From contig JAPOHM010000012.1 in the NCBI GenBank assembly GCA_029979405.1, forward strand, positions 1-15,101: 15,101 nucleotides of DNA, given 5' to 3'. The notes below the pieces were generated by a model, which was not told the DNA's origin, did no database searches, and was given only the letters and a program-made list of their open reading frames with translations. This stretch comes from Methanobacteriota archaeon. GTDB lineage: Archaea; Thermoplasmatota; Poseidoniia; Poseidoniales; Poseidoniaceae. Both the position numbers and the translations under genes were made by a program. Each line of letters opens with the position of its first letter. Positions within the stretch are counted from its first letter, which is position 1. Of this stretch, positions 7,225 through 13,862 are shown piece after piece.

Positions 7225-7937
7225 GCTTCTCCTTCATCGTTTACAAAAACAACATTTATTCCCAGTCCAGCTTTGTGAAATGCTATTAATTCAAGAGAAT
7301 ATATCATGTGTCCAGTGGGAGCATATCCTAGGATTTTCCGCTTATCTTTTCTAGAAAACCAAGATTTCTTTTCACCAATTACCCTCCTTTCTCCTTCGAC
7401 ATCATCAAACCAAGGCAGAGGCCCTGCGGGTGAAAACTCAATTCCAAGGATTAGGTCAACTCCGTCCGTTGATTGTGCTGCATCCGCATCGGCTCCGCTG
7501 GGTATTGCAGGAGCATTTGGGTGGGTGTGTAACCAATGAGTGAACCTACCTGCACGCGGACCTCTATCCGTTCCTAATATGTCGTCTGTCCATTCTTCAG
7601 GAATGTGGTGGACAGAATAGGAATCTCCACGATTTACCATCACCGCTTCATTAATTTTGTATCCCTGGCCGGCAAATAGGCTGTCTTTGTGATTATCACC
7701 TTGGAACATTGTAGCGGTTTCGTGATTTATTCTCTCATCCTTAACATCAAGACCAACCAATATTTCATCAGGTAATGATTTGAATGCCCAACCTAAAATT
7801 TCTTCCAGAATTGATACTGGAAAATGAATTTGTGCGACATATTCCTCTCTACGGTTGAATGATTCGTCATTGTATACTGCGACTGCTTCCTCCAACCAGT
7901 CGCTTGCCATATTTGGCGCTAAATAGTTCTCAATCAT
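7218..7937 (-). CDS. JAMM/MPN+ domain metalloprotease-like protein
   Basis: The JAMM zinc-isopeptidase motif HxHx7SxxD is complete: H137, H139, S147 and D150 in LHTHPNAPAIPSGADAD. E58 in LPDEILVGL is the likely upstream catalytic glutamate. JAMM enzymes include archaeal desampylases, which remove ubiquitin-like SAMPs, and sulfur-carrier processing enzymes; the substrate here is unknown. The protein has 239 residues, with about 40 extra residues before the domain and a basic patch (about 189-201). The open frame runs to 8078, but that would overlap the divergent gene at 8001. ATG 7937 has a strong GGGGAGG site 5 bases upstream, so it is taken as the start. The gene stands alone on its strand. 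Confidence 0.85.
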   Translation of the reverse strand: MIENYLAPNMASDWLEEAVAVYNDESFNRREEYVAQIHFPVSILEEILGWAFKSLPDEILVGLDVKDERINHETATMFQGDNHKDSLFAGQGYKINEAVMVNRGDSYSVHHIPEEWTDDILGTDRGPRAGRFTHWLHTHPNAPAIPSGADADAAQSTDGVDLILGIEFSPAGPLPWFDDVEGERRVIGEKKSWFSRKDKRKILGYAPTGHMIYSLELIAFHKAGLGINVVFVNDEGEAY

Positions 7938-8000
7938 CAATGCCTCCCCTGTGGGATTATTTCGGTAAGTTTTGAATATATCTAACTGTGAATTGAGGTC
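7938..8000. promoter_or_regulatory. Divergent promoter region with TATA-like boxes and a strong SD for the JAMM gene
   Basis: GGGGAGG (minus strand, 7949-7943) lies 5 bases from ATG 7937. AATATATC at 7975-7982 would place a minus-strand transcript start near 7952, giving a leader of about 15 bases that contains the site. ATTATTT at 7956-7962 would place a plus-strand start near 7986, with a leader containing GAGGT just before ATG 8001. The two promoters would then overlap head to head. Box assignments are by spacing only. Confidence 0.4.
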
Positions 8001-8699
8001 ATGGCGAAGAAGAAAGGTGGCTTTGGCCGATTTCTTGGTGCTATCACTGGAAGTCCTTACGAAAGAATGCAAAAGCAAATCGATAAGGCGATTGATGAGG
8101 CTGAAAGTGATAGAGCATTAGCCAAAACTTTGAAGAAAATGGTCAAGGCAATTGGCCAGCAATACGAAGAAGAAAATATCGACGAAGAGGAGCATGACCT
8201 TCTTATCGAAGCAATCGAAGATGCTGACCCCGAGGGTAGGACTTTTGGCAAATTGACAGACAGTAGCGATGCTTTTTATGACTCTGGTGAAATGCCGGAT
8301 TCACCTAAACTTAATCTCGGCAAGAGGAAGAATTTAGACGAATTGATGAAATCTCAGGGTGACGAATTCGTAGGTTCATTTGGTCGTGATGAATTCGATG
8401 ATTTCAAGAGGACAATGGCTGCTGACTTCTATGCTGATTCAGATGATGCAATTGCCGCAGGAGATCATCAAGCCGAGATTAGAACTCAAAATCGCGTATT
8501 TGCAGACTCAGATGACGGAATCGACCTATTGAAGAAACAAATGGCTCAAGAAAGTGGATTAGAACATCACGTTGAGGAAGAAGAGGAAGATGAGAACTAC
8601 TATGTTGATGAGGACGACGTAGAGTGGTGGAAAGATGATGATGGTTACTGGTGGTATAGAGAACCAGGTCAGGAAGATTGGCAACCTCACGAAGAATAG
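8001..8699 (+). CDS. Acidic hypothetical protein with basic N-terminus, SHOCT-like segment and Trp-rich WWYR tail
   Basis: The family is not recognised. The 232-residue protein begins with a basic, glycine-rich stretch (MAKKKGGFGRFLG), then a helical region (20-52) and a short acidic helix (about 56-75, NIDEEEHDLLIEAIED) that resembles the SHOCT type. The middle is acidic with repeated FADSDD/YADSDDA motifs. It ends with a poly-Glu stretch (192-197) and an aromatic tail, EWWKDDDGYWWYR (208-220), followed by W227 and the C-terminus. A very similar tail closes the large surface protein at the other end of the window. There is no signal peptide or TM segment, so it is probably cytoplasmic. It is divergent from the JAMM gene and overlaps the receiver-domain gene by 13 bases at the 3' end. 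Confidence 0.75.
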   Translation: MAKKKGGFGRFLGAITGSPYERMQKQIDKAIDEAESDRALAKTLKKMVKAIGQQYEEENIDEEEHDLLIEAIEDADPEGRTFGKLTDSSDAFYDSGEMPDSPKLNLGKRKNLDELMKSQGDEFVGSFGRDEFDDFKRTMAADFYADSDDAIAAGDHQAEIRTQNRVFADSDDGIDLLKKQMAQESGLEHHVEEEEEDENYYVDEDDVEWWKDDDGYWWYREPGQEDWQPHEE

Positions 8700-9037
8700 T
8701 TTTCCCAAATTTCCAATTTTGGCAAATCAAATTTTGTAACTCCGAAATCGGCTCCAGCGCTTAGCATTGCGTTATTGGCCATGCTCGATGAACTAATTCC
8801 TACGATAATTTTCGGCCTTTTGATATTGGAATTAAGTAATCCCTTGAGCAAATCTAATCCCTTGGTCGGGGGCATGAAATGGTCTAGTAATAATATCTCA
8901 GGGTTGAATGAATAAATCCTCTCCAAATAATTACTTGATTCAAAATACTGTTTGAAATCGATATCGATAATACTGATGCCACCACTGATTAGTAGTGCTT
9001 CAATATCGACTGAATCTTCGAAAGCCAATACCCTCAT
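8687..9037 (-). CDS. Stand-alone response-regulator receiver domain
   Basis: The protein has 116 residues and is a receiver domain only, with no output domain. Visible features are the acidic pair E7-D8 in LAFEDS, the phospho-acceptor D52 in EILLLDHFMPP, a Ser in place of the usual Thr after the fourth strand (IIVGISSSS, about 82), and K102 in VTKFD. Such proteins act as phosphorelay parts or CheY-like switches. No histidine kinase is in the window. ATG 9037 overlaps the TGA of the upstream hydrolase as ATGA, which suggests coupled translation; a GTG at 9052 is the longest in-frame alternative. Its 3' end overlaps the convergent acidic gene by 13 bases. Confidence 0.85.
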   Translation of the reverse strand: MRVLAFEDSVDIEALLISGGISIIDIDFKQYFESSNYLERIYSFNPEILLLDHFMPPTKGLDLLKGLLNSNIKRPKIIVGISSSSMANNAMLSAGADFGVTKFDLPKLEIWENYSS

Positions 9038-10887
9038 TCTTCTAAATCCCACCAGTTAGGAACATCAAACCACTCTGGTGCATCGTCTTCTCTTTCAATC
9101 AGAGGAAGAGATAACTCAGATGTAGAATCGGCATTGATAATCAAACCGATTTGTGCACAAGGACTTGGAAGATAGTCTTCACCGCTTTCAGTTAGCTCTA
9201 TTCTAATCTCGTTCCCTGCAGGGATAATTGCGTCGATCGGATTGAATTCCATTTTCATGAGATATGTTTGTAATGCCGGGTTGACGGTTTGTGCGGTGTA
9301 TCCGCCGTCTCTGTATCTGACATCCATAGTCGCATGTCCAATTCTAAGGTTCTGAGTTGAATCATACATCGTAGCAAATACCTGTCCTCCATCACAGCCT
9401 CTGGTAGTTACTGATAGGTGCAATGTTGGTAATCCGGAGATAAATCTGTCCTCGTTTGAGGCAGGAATCGTTAGTGTGACATCAGAGTTTATACTTACCA
9501 CATTTCCGTCGACGGTAGTTTGGTCAAGTGTAATCCTCTCCCAAGTCATATCGCTTGGAGGCCATGTATCCTCCACGTGCCACTTACCGTCATTTCTCTG
9601 CATTTGAACATGGAGATCTGGCATCGGGCCATTACCCTTCAACCAATATTCGAACCAAGCATACAGGTCAACTGCCCAATCCATTCTTGACATCTCTGGA
9701 TATGCTTCTGCACCATATCCTGATGTTAATCCGCCGTGAACGGTAGGTTGGTCTGGATAGTTGTGTGCCCACTGCCCCATTATTCCTCTTGCGGGAATTC
9801 CAGCATCTCTCATTAGTTGGTATGTCGGGAATGCGTGATACGGGTCTACATTCCAGTCCTGCATTCCCCAAACTAGGTATACGCTACCTCGATAGTTTTG
9901 TAACACGTCTGGAAGATGTCTTCTCTCATCCCAATAATCATTCCACTGAGCACCTCCATAATGTGCCCACAATTGCGTTGTAAATGGATTGAGAGGTCCT
10001 TGTAAATCGTCTTGACAAACTCTCAATTCATCGGTCGTGAGGTCGCTTGTAGCCGCTTGATATGCAGCATCATATCCCAGCGCTCTTGCTTCGCTTGAAC
10101 CATTTCTGTAGAACATTTCTTGCACACCAATAGAGCCCGAAATCGGAACTATGGTTTTCAGATATTGTGATGGCTTTTGAGCGGCTTCCCAGTTTGTTGT
10201 ACCCGCATATGATTTACCCATCAATCCAACATTGCCATTCGACCACTCTTGCTGGCCTAACCATTCAACAACAGCTTGGATTCCGGTTTGTTCTCCCAAT
10301 CCCTTGACATCTTGGCAATGAGTTGATTTTCCTGAGCCAAATGTTGAAGCCTGAGCAAGTGCGTAACCGTGTGAAATGAAGTTGTCATAAACCCATTTTC
10401 CAATTCCTCCATCAGGAACGGTATTGGGATTGGAATCCGGTCCAACTCCGGGCATGCCTTCGCCTCCGAAGTCATAGTATGGATGAATAGACATAATCAC
10501 GGGGACCTTCACCCCTTCGGGAACATCAGGTAACCATAATGCGACATGCATCAAGTCATCTTCAGGAAATCCAACATCATCCTCAGATGCGGGTAAATCT
10601 ACAGCAACATAATGCTCGGTATAGGTCAAAACTCCGTACGTTCCGTTAACTGGTAAAACAGATCTTGACTGTGTCAGGTCAAGCTCCATGGTGTGCCTTT
10701 CGTGCAACGGTGTTAACCACCATTCTCTGATTGATTCAGCCTCAGTTGTATCGTTCAATACATGTCCAATACTTGAGCCTAAAATTAGAAACACAATTGA
10801 TATTGCAATGGTTGCGGCTAATGTAATATTGAGAACGTTATCACTGGAAGGTTGGAAAATTTCCGCATCGAAAACTTCGTCTTCCAT
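9034..10887 (-). CDS. Membrane-anchored CocE/NonD family hydrolase (X-Pro dipeptidyl-peptidase S15-like)
   Basis: This 617-residue serine hydrolase of the CocE/S15 group cleaves acyl esters or Xaa-Pro peptides. A short acidic N-terminus precedes a membrane anchor at about 19-40, so the enzyme likely faces outward. The alpha/beta-hydrolase part carries the nucleophile S226 in GKSYAG, the acid D344 in WGMQDWN and H375 in QWAHNYP. The C-terminal region (about 420-590) is the beta-rich jelly-roll domain of the family, with the typical PAGNEIRIEL. The final residues are Trp/Asp-rich. A role in breaking down external peptides or esters suits a marine heterotroph but is inferred. It starts at ATG 10887 with no evident Shine-Dalgarno site, and is coupled to the receiver gene by an ATGA overlap. 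Confidence 0.92.
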   Translation of the reverse strand: MEDEVFDAEIFQPSSDNVLNITLAATIAISIVFLILGSSIGHVLNDTTEAESIREWWLTPLHERHTMELDLTQSRSVLPVNGTYGVLTYTEHYVAVDLPASEDDVGFPEDDLMHVALWLPDVPEGVKVPVIMSIHPYYDFGGEGMPGVGPDSNPNTVPDGGIGKWVYDNFISHGYALAQASTFGSGKSTHCQDVKGLGEQTGIQAVVEWLGQQEWSNGNVGLMGKSYAGTTNWEAAQKPSQYLKTIVPISGSIGVQEMFYRNGSSEARALGYDAAYQAATSDLTTDELRVCQDDLQGPLNPFTTQLWAHYGGAQWNDYWDERRHLPDVLQNYRGSVYLVWGMQDWNVDPYHAFPTYQLMRDAGIPARGIMGQWAHNYPDQPTVHGGLTSGYGAEAYPEMSRMDWAVDLYAWFEYWLKGNGPMPDLHVQMQRNDGKWHVEDTWPPSDMTWERITLDQTTVDGNVVSINSDVTLTIPASNEDRFISGLPTLHLSVTTRGCDGGQVFATMYDSTQNLRIGHATMDVRYRDGGYTAQTVNPALQTYLMKMEFNPIDAIIPAGNEIRIELTESGEDYLPSPCAQIGLIINADSTSELSLPLIEREDDAPEWFDVPNWWDLEE

Positions 10888-10963
10888 AATGTAGCACGAA
10901 CAGTAACACCCTCATCAGTCTTACTTTTTCTTGTCATTTTAACCAAAGGCTCAAAGGTGTAGG
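10888..10963. promoter_or_regulatory. Divergent promoter region, CocE hydrolase / folding operon
   Basis: The 76-base gap holds a clear AAGGTG Shine-Dalgarno site at 10954-10959, 4 bases before ATG 10964. TTACTTTTTC at 10921-10930 is a possible TATA element giving a leader of about 13 bases; TTTTAA at 10937-10942 is an alternative. For the minus strand no convincing box is found; AAAAAGTAAG (about 10928-10919) is the best candidate. Confidence 0.35.
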
Positions 10964-11365
10964 ATGCCACGCCAAAATATGGCAGAACACTACACAGTCG
11001 CCGGAAAATCAATACCCGAATTGTCGACCTATTACGGCGGATTTTTGATCGCCTGGGGAGTAGCAATTTCAGTAATATCAGAATCGGACTCCATAACTTC
11101 GTACTTTCCAAGTTTTTTGGGAGTGCCACTGTTAATTTCAGGAATTTTAGCGCAGAAAGTCCCTGAAAAGCGGGCTCTATGGATGCATATTTCCGCAACT
11201 TTCGGCCTTCTATGTGCTCTGGGTGGAACGAGGTTCTTCATGGTAATGGGAGATGGACTTAACTATGCATCTGGGTCGATGCTGATGCTACTTCTAACCG
11301 GTTCGTTCTACACTTATTCCTGTGTTCAATCATTCAAATTTGCAAGAAAGAATCGACAAGAATGA
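10964..11365 (+). CDS. Small hypothetical membrane protein, four predicted TM segments
   Basis: The protein has 133 residues with hydrophobic segments at about 22-39, 47-64, 74-94 and 103-122, a short hydrophilic N-terminus and a basic C-terminus (KFARKNRQE), which suggests the C-terminus lies inside. Family-like landmarks are the loop QKVPEKRALWMH between segments two and three and GLLCALGGTRFF in segment three. I have no named family or function for it. ATG 10964 is supported by AAGGTG 4 bases upstream; ATG 10979 is a weaker alternative. Its stop overlaps the cyclophilin start by 4 bases (ATGA), so the two are probably translated together. Confidence 0.8.
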   Translation: MPRQNMAEHYTVAGKSIPELSTYYGGFLIAWGVAISVISESDSITSYFPSFLGVPLLISGILAQKVPEKRALWMHISATFGLLCALGGTRFFMVMGDGLNYASGSMLMLLLTGSFYTYSCVQSFKFARKNRQE

Positions 11366-12336
11366 ACCTTAAGTTGATTTGGTTAGAGTTCATGGGTTTG
11401 GCTATGCGAGTAGTAGCATTTGTTTTGGCTCTACTCGTTTTGACTCCAGTTTCTGGAGTTGATTACGAAACTGGAGATGAGGAATGGAGGGATGTTGAAG
11501 TAGATATGTCCCTCTGGTCCGATGGACCAGAATTGGAAGGCTCACCAATGGATGAACCAAGGCCAGGCGATGCAGTTCTGATAATCGAGGTAGAGTATAC
11601 GCCAGGTCACCTCCAATCTTCTGTTAAAGGTGAAATTTTCATTGAATTATTCGAGGAATGGGCGCCAAACACAACGAAGAACATGATTATGCACGTAGAA
11701 AGTGACATTTATGACGGGATCTTCTTCCATAGAGTAATCGACGATTTTGTAACTCAAGCAGGTGACCCAACCTGCACAACAATCGGAGTATATCCAGTCA
11801 CCAGTCCAGAATGTGGAAGTGGAGGCGACGGTCATACTCTTGACCTTGAGCACAATGAAAATCTTTCACACGTTGATGGCGCAATAGGAATGGCACGAAG
11901 TGCGGACCCCAATAGCGCAGATACTCAGTGGTATATTGCAGAAACAGAAGCACACGGATTAGACCCTGAAAATAGAGACGATGAAGGCTATGCTACATTT
12001 GGAATTGTCAGACACGGTATGAGTCACGTCAGAGCAATAGCAACAGTTCCGACAACCGATGACCCATCTGGTGAAGAAATTGTGGTCAATCCAGCATCAT
12101 CCGCAGGTAGGCCACTTTACGAGGTGCATATCTCGAATGTAGACATGATAGGAGTTATACCCAGTCCTCTGGAAGACATTGAAACCAGTGTTGAGGAGTC
12201 ATTTGTCGTCAAGTACAAATTTGCAATTGGTGGGGTTCTAATCGCAATTCTGAGTTGGTTTTTGCTTCCAACTTTAATCAAAAAGGATGATATTCAAGAC
12301 GTAATTTTGTTAGGGGATGATAGAGATGAGAACTAG
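11362..12336 (+). CDS. Membrane-anchored, exported cyclophilin-type peptidyl-prolyl isomerase
   Basis: Cyclophilins speed cis-trans isomerisation of prolyl bonds. Here a hydrophobic signal sequence (about 15-32, ending PVSG) and a C-terminal membrane segment (about 286-306) with a short charged tail place the domain outside the cell. The isomerase domain covers about 70-262: GEIFIELFEEWAP, FFHRVIDDFVTQAGDP (R124 matches the catalytic arginine), GMARSADPNSADTQWYI and YATFGIVRHGM. The usual SQFF is TQWY here, a change in the proline pocket. C138 and C151 sit in an inserted loop and could form a disulfide, which would suit the thioredoxin-like lipoprotein next door. ATG 11362 overlaps the previous stop (ATGA); ATG 11392 and ATG 11404 are shorter alternatives. 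It overlaps the next gene by 11 bases. Confidence 0.93.
   Translation: MNLKLIWLEFMGLAMRVVAFVLALLVLTPVSGVDYETGDEEWRDVEVDMSLWSDGPELEGSPMDEPRPGDAVLIIEVEYTPGHLQSSVKGEIFIELFEEWAPNTTKNMIMHVESDIYDGIFFHRVIDDFVTQAGDPTCTTIGVYPVTSPECGSGGDGHTLDLEHNENLSHVDGAIGMARSADPNSADTQWYIAETEAHGLDPENRDDEGYATFGIVRHGMSHVRAIATVPTTDDPSGEEIVVNPASSAGRPLYEVHISNVDMIGVIPSPLEDIETSVEESFVVKYKFAIGGVLIAILSWFLLPTLIKKDDIQDVILLGDDRDEN
12315..12320 (+). promoter_or_regulatory. Shine-Dalgarno-like GGATGA of the thioredoxin lipoprotein gene
   Basis: GGATGA inside the end of the cyclophilin gene lies 5 bases before ATG 12326. An ATG at 12317 is part of this site, so ATG 12326 is the better start; it also gives the cleaner lipoprotein signal (MRTSLIIA...LAGC). 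Confidence 0.5.
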
Positions 12337-12838
12337 TTTAATAATTGCAGTATCACTTATTTTGATGCTTGCTGGTTGTTTGGATGAGAAAGTGATTGAA
12401 GAGCCGACAATTGATGAGGAAAAGAAAACTTTCCCAAATTTCTCAATATCCGCTCACGATGGAAGTAACAATTCTCTCGAAGGGTTAAACGGGACATACT
12501 GGGTAGCATATTTCTCAGCTCCTTGGTGTTCACATTGTGAGACTACAATTGATGCTTATGACCAGGTGATACCGGAAGGAAAATTGCTGGTATTTTCTAA
12601 GGATTCTTCTAATGAACAATCAGATTTAATCGATTGGCATAACAATACAGAAAACAACCTAAATCGAACGATAGACCGACCATTTATGTTGGGCTCAGAA
12701 ATTGCTCAATCGATGAACGTAACTGGTATCCCTCATGCTATGATTATAGATAAAGATGGCACGGTTATTACTGAAAAAATGGGAAAGAGTGCAGACCCAG
12801 ATGAGAATCTTGATTGGTGGGAATTCTTCACTAACTGA
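12326..12838 (+). CDS. Thioredoxin-fold lipoprotein (TlpA/peroxiredoxin-like)
   Basis: The 170-residue protein has a lipoprotein signal with lipobox LAGC (C18), so it is predicted to be lipid-anchored outside the cell. After an acidic linker (19-34) comes a thioredoxin-like domain: YWVAYFSAPWCSHC with the redox pair C68-C71 (CSHC) and a cis-proline P136 in VTGIPHAMIIDKDG. It is likely a thiol-disulfide reductase or oxidase for exported proteins. ATG 12326 was preferred to ATG 12317 on the ribosome-binding site and signal peptide. It overlaps the cyclophilin end by 11 bases and the convergent Taw2 gene by 8 bases. With its neighbours it forms a plausible extracytoplasmic folding operon. Confidence 0.9.
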   Translation: MRTSLIIAVSLILMLAGCLDEKVIEEPTIDEEKKTFPNFSISAHDGSNNSLEGLNGTYWVAYFSAPWCSHCETTIDAYDQVIPEGKLLVFSKDSSNEQSDLIDWHNNTENNLNRTIDRPFMLGSEIAQSMNVTGIPHAMIIDKDGTVITEKMGKSADPDENLDWWEFFTN

Positions 12839-13805
12839 TTTTCAAGTCTAATGCCACGTGTTGTATGTGCGGGCAATACGATTTGACATCCTCCAAATGT
12901 ATTGCTTCAACAGTCTTGCCACTAACTGTTGAAAACCATTCCACCGTCTTTTTTGTCCATTCTTCAAACTCATCTTCGTGAACATTCATGTGGACATGTA
13001 TGTGCCCACCATCTGGTTTCAAACACTTGATTGCATTACCCCAAGAATTCAGAGATGATGGAATTAAACCGAGTATTACTCTATCAGCTATGCCTCTTAA
13101 ATCTCTCATAGTCTCTTTATTGTCACCTTCATAGATTGTGCATTTTTCCCTTACATTGTTCCTAACCAAGCCTCTTTCCAAACCTTCAATGCTTTTCGGA
13201 TTTATCTCACAAGCATGGACGTGCATAGCTTTCCCTCTTACTAAGAATTGTAAAGTGTAATACCCTATGCCACAATATGCGTCGACAATAACTTCACCCT
13301 CACAGTCTACTTCGCCCATTCTTCTTCTCTCGGTGATGTTACCAGAGGAAAACATTGTCTGTGCTGCATCGAATTCGTAATCTACAAAATTTTCTCTGTG
13401 GACGACCCATGAATCTTCACCGTGTATCAACTCAAGTTGCGATTTTCTCGTAACCCCTTTTTCGATTTCGTTTTGGATTGCGAGTCTCTTGCCACCAAGA
13501 GCAGATGCAATTTCATTCATGTTCCAGTTCTCAGTATTAGTTCCATTCGGGAAAATTATCATGTCTCCTAATCTTTCCCATTTTTTTGGAGGATTTTCAA
13601 TAAGGTTGGAAAGTAGGAAATGAGGGTCAGTTCTCTCAACACGTTCGAAGTTGAGTCTTACGTTTCCAGAGGTTACAGGAATAGCGATCCCGTCCTCGTG
13701 TGGTCTGGGTTTTAATTCCGTAATCAGTAATCCTTCTTTCTTGAGTTTATCATATTCAGCACTCGCATTTTCCCGACTACAAATATAGGCAAATGCATCA
13801 GGCAT
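12831..13805 (-). CDS. taw2: tRNA(Phe) wybutosine-pathway aminocarboxypropyl transferase (Taw2/TYW2-like)
   Basis: Taw2 transfers the 3-amino-3-carboxypropyl group of S-adenosylmethionine to the tricyclic base at position 37 of tRNA(Phe). The 324-residue protein has an N-terminal region of about 165 residues and a class I SAM domain with motif VDAYCGIGYYT (174-184), acidic E200 in HACEINP, GDN (227-229), LGLIPSS (245-251) and the end SYCPHIQHVALDL. LGLIPSS and the GIGYYT loop favour Taw2 over the related m1G37 methyltransferase Trm5, which has a different loop and an NPP/NLP motif. ATG 13805 has no Shine-Dalgarno site but has a TATA-like ATTTAA about 27 bases upstream, fitting a leaderless mRNA. 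It overlaps the convergent lipoprotein gene by 8 bases. Confidence 0.9.
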   Translation of the reverse strand: MPDAFAYICSRENASAEYDKLKKEGLLITELKPRPHEDGIAIPVTSGNVRLNFERVERTDPHFLLSNLIENPPKKWERLGDMIIFPNGTNTENWNMNEIASALGGKRLAIQNEIEKGVTRKSQLELIHGEDSWVVHRENFVDYEFDAAQTMFSSGNITERRRMGEVDCEGEVIVDAYCGIGYYTLQFLVRGKAMHVHACEINPKSIEGLERGLVRNNVREKCTIYEGDNKETMRDLRGIADRVILGLIPSSLNSWGNAIKCLKPDGGHIHVHMNVHEDEFEEWTKKTVEWFSTVSGKTVEAIHLEDVKSYCPHIQHVALDLKIS

Positions 13806-13862
13806 ATTTAGTGCTAGAGGAAAACCCTGTTAAATCTCCCCGTATACAGGTAAACCGATAGC
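13806..13862. promoter_or_regulatory. Divergent promoter with a single, possibly shared TATA-like box
   Basis: The only A/T box in this 57-base gap that fits either gene's spacing is TTAAAT at 13830-13835, which reads ATTTAA on the other strand. Its centre is about 27 bases from the Taw2 ATG (13805) and about 30 bases from the plus-strand ATG (13863). Neither start has a Shine-Dalgarno site, so both mRNAs may be leaderless and use the same box. Confidence 0.45.

Noticed and set aside
7938..8078. N-terminal extension of the JAMM protein to 8078
   Set aside because: It would run through the divergent promoter and into the 8001 gene; ATG 7937 has a strong GGGGAGG site.
9034..9084. Trp/Asp-rich end of the CocE hydrolase as a third copy of the WWYR tail
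   Set aside because: The end (PEWFDVPNWWDLEE) is aromatic and acidic but lacks WWYR and the spacing of the other two, and the C-terminus is extracytoplasmic.
9555..9983. Small plus-strand open frames inside the CocE gene
   Set aside because: They are out-of-frame shadows of a well-supported enzyme gene with intact catalytic residues.
12831..13805. Trm5 (tRNA m1G37 methyltransferase) as the identity of this gene
   Set aside because: The GIGYYT loop and LGLIPSS motif fit Taw2/TYW2 better; the NPP/NLP motif of Trm5 is not at the expected place.
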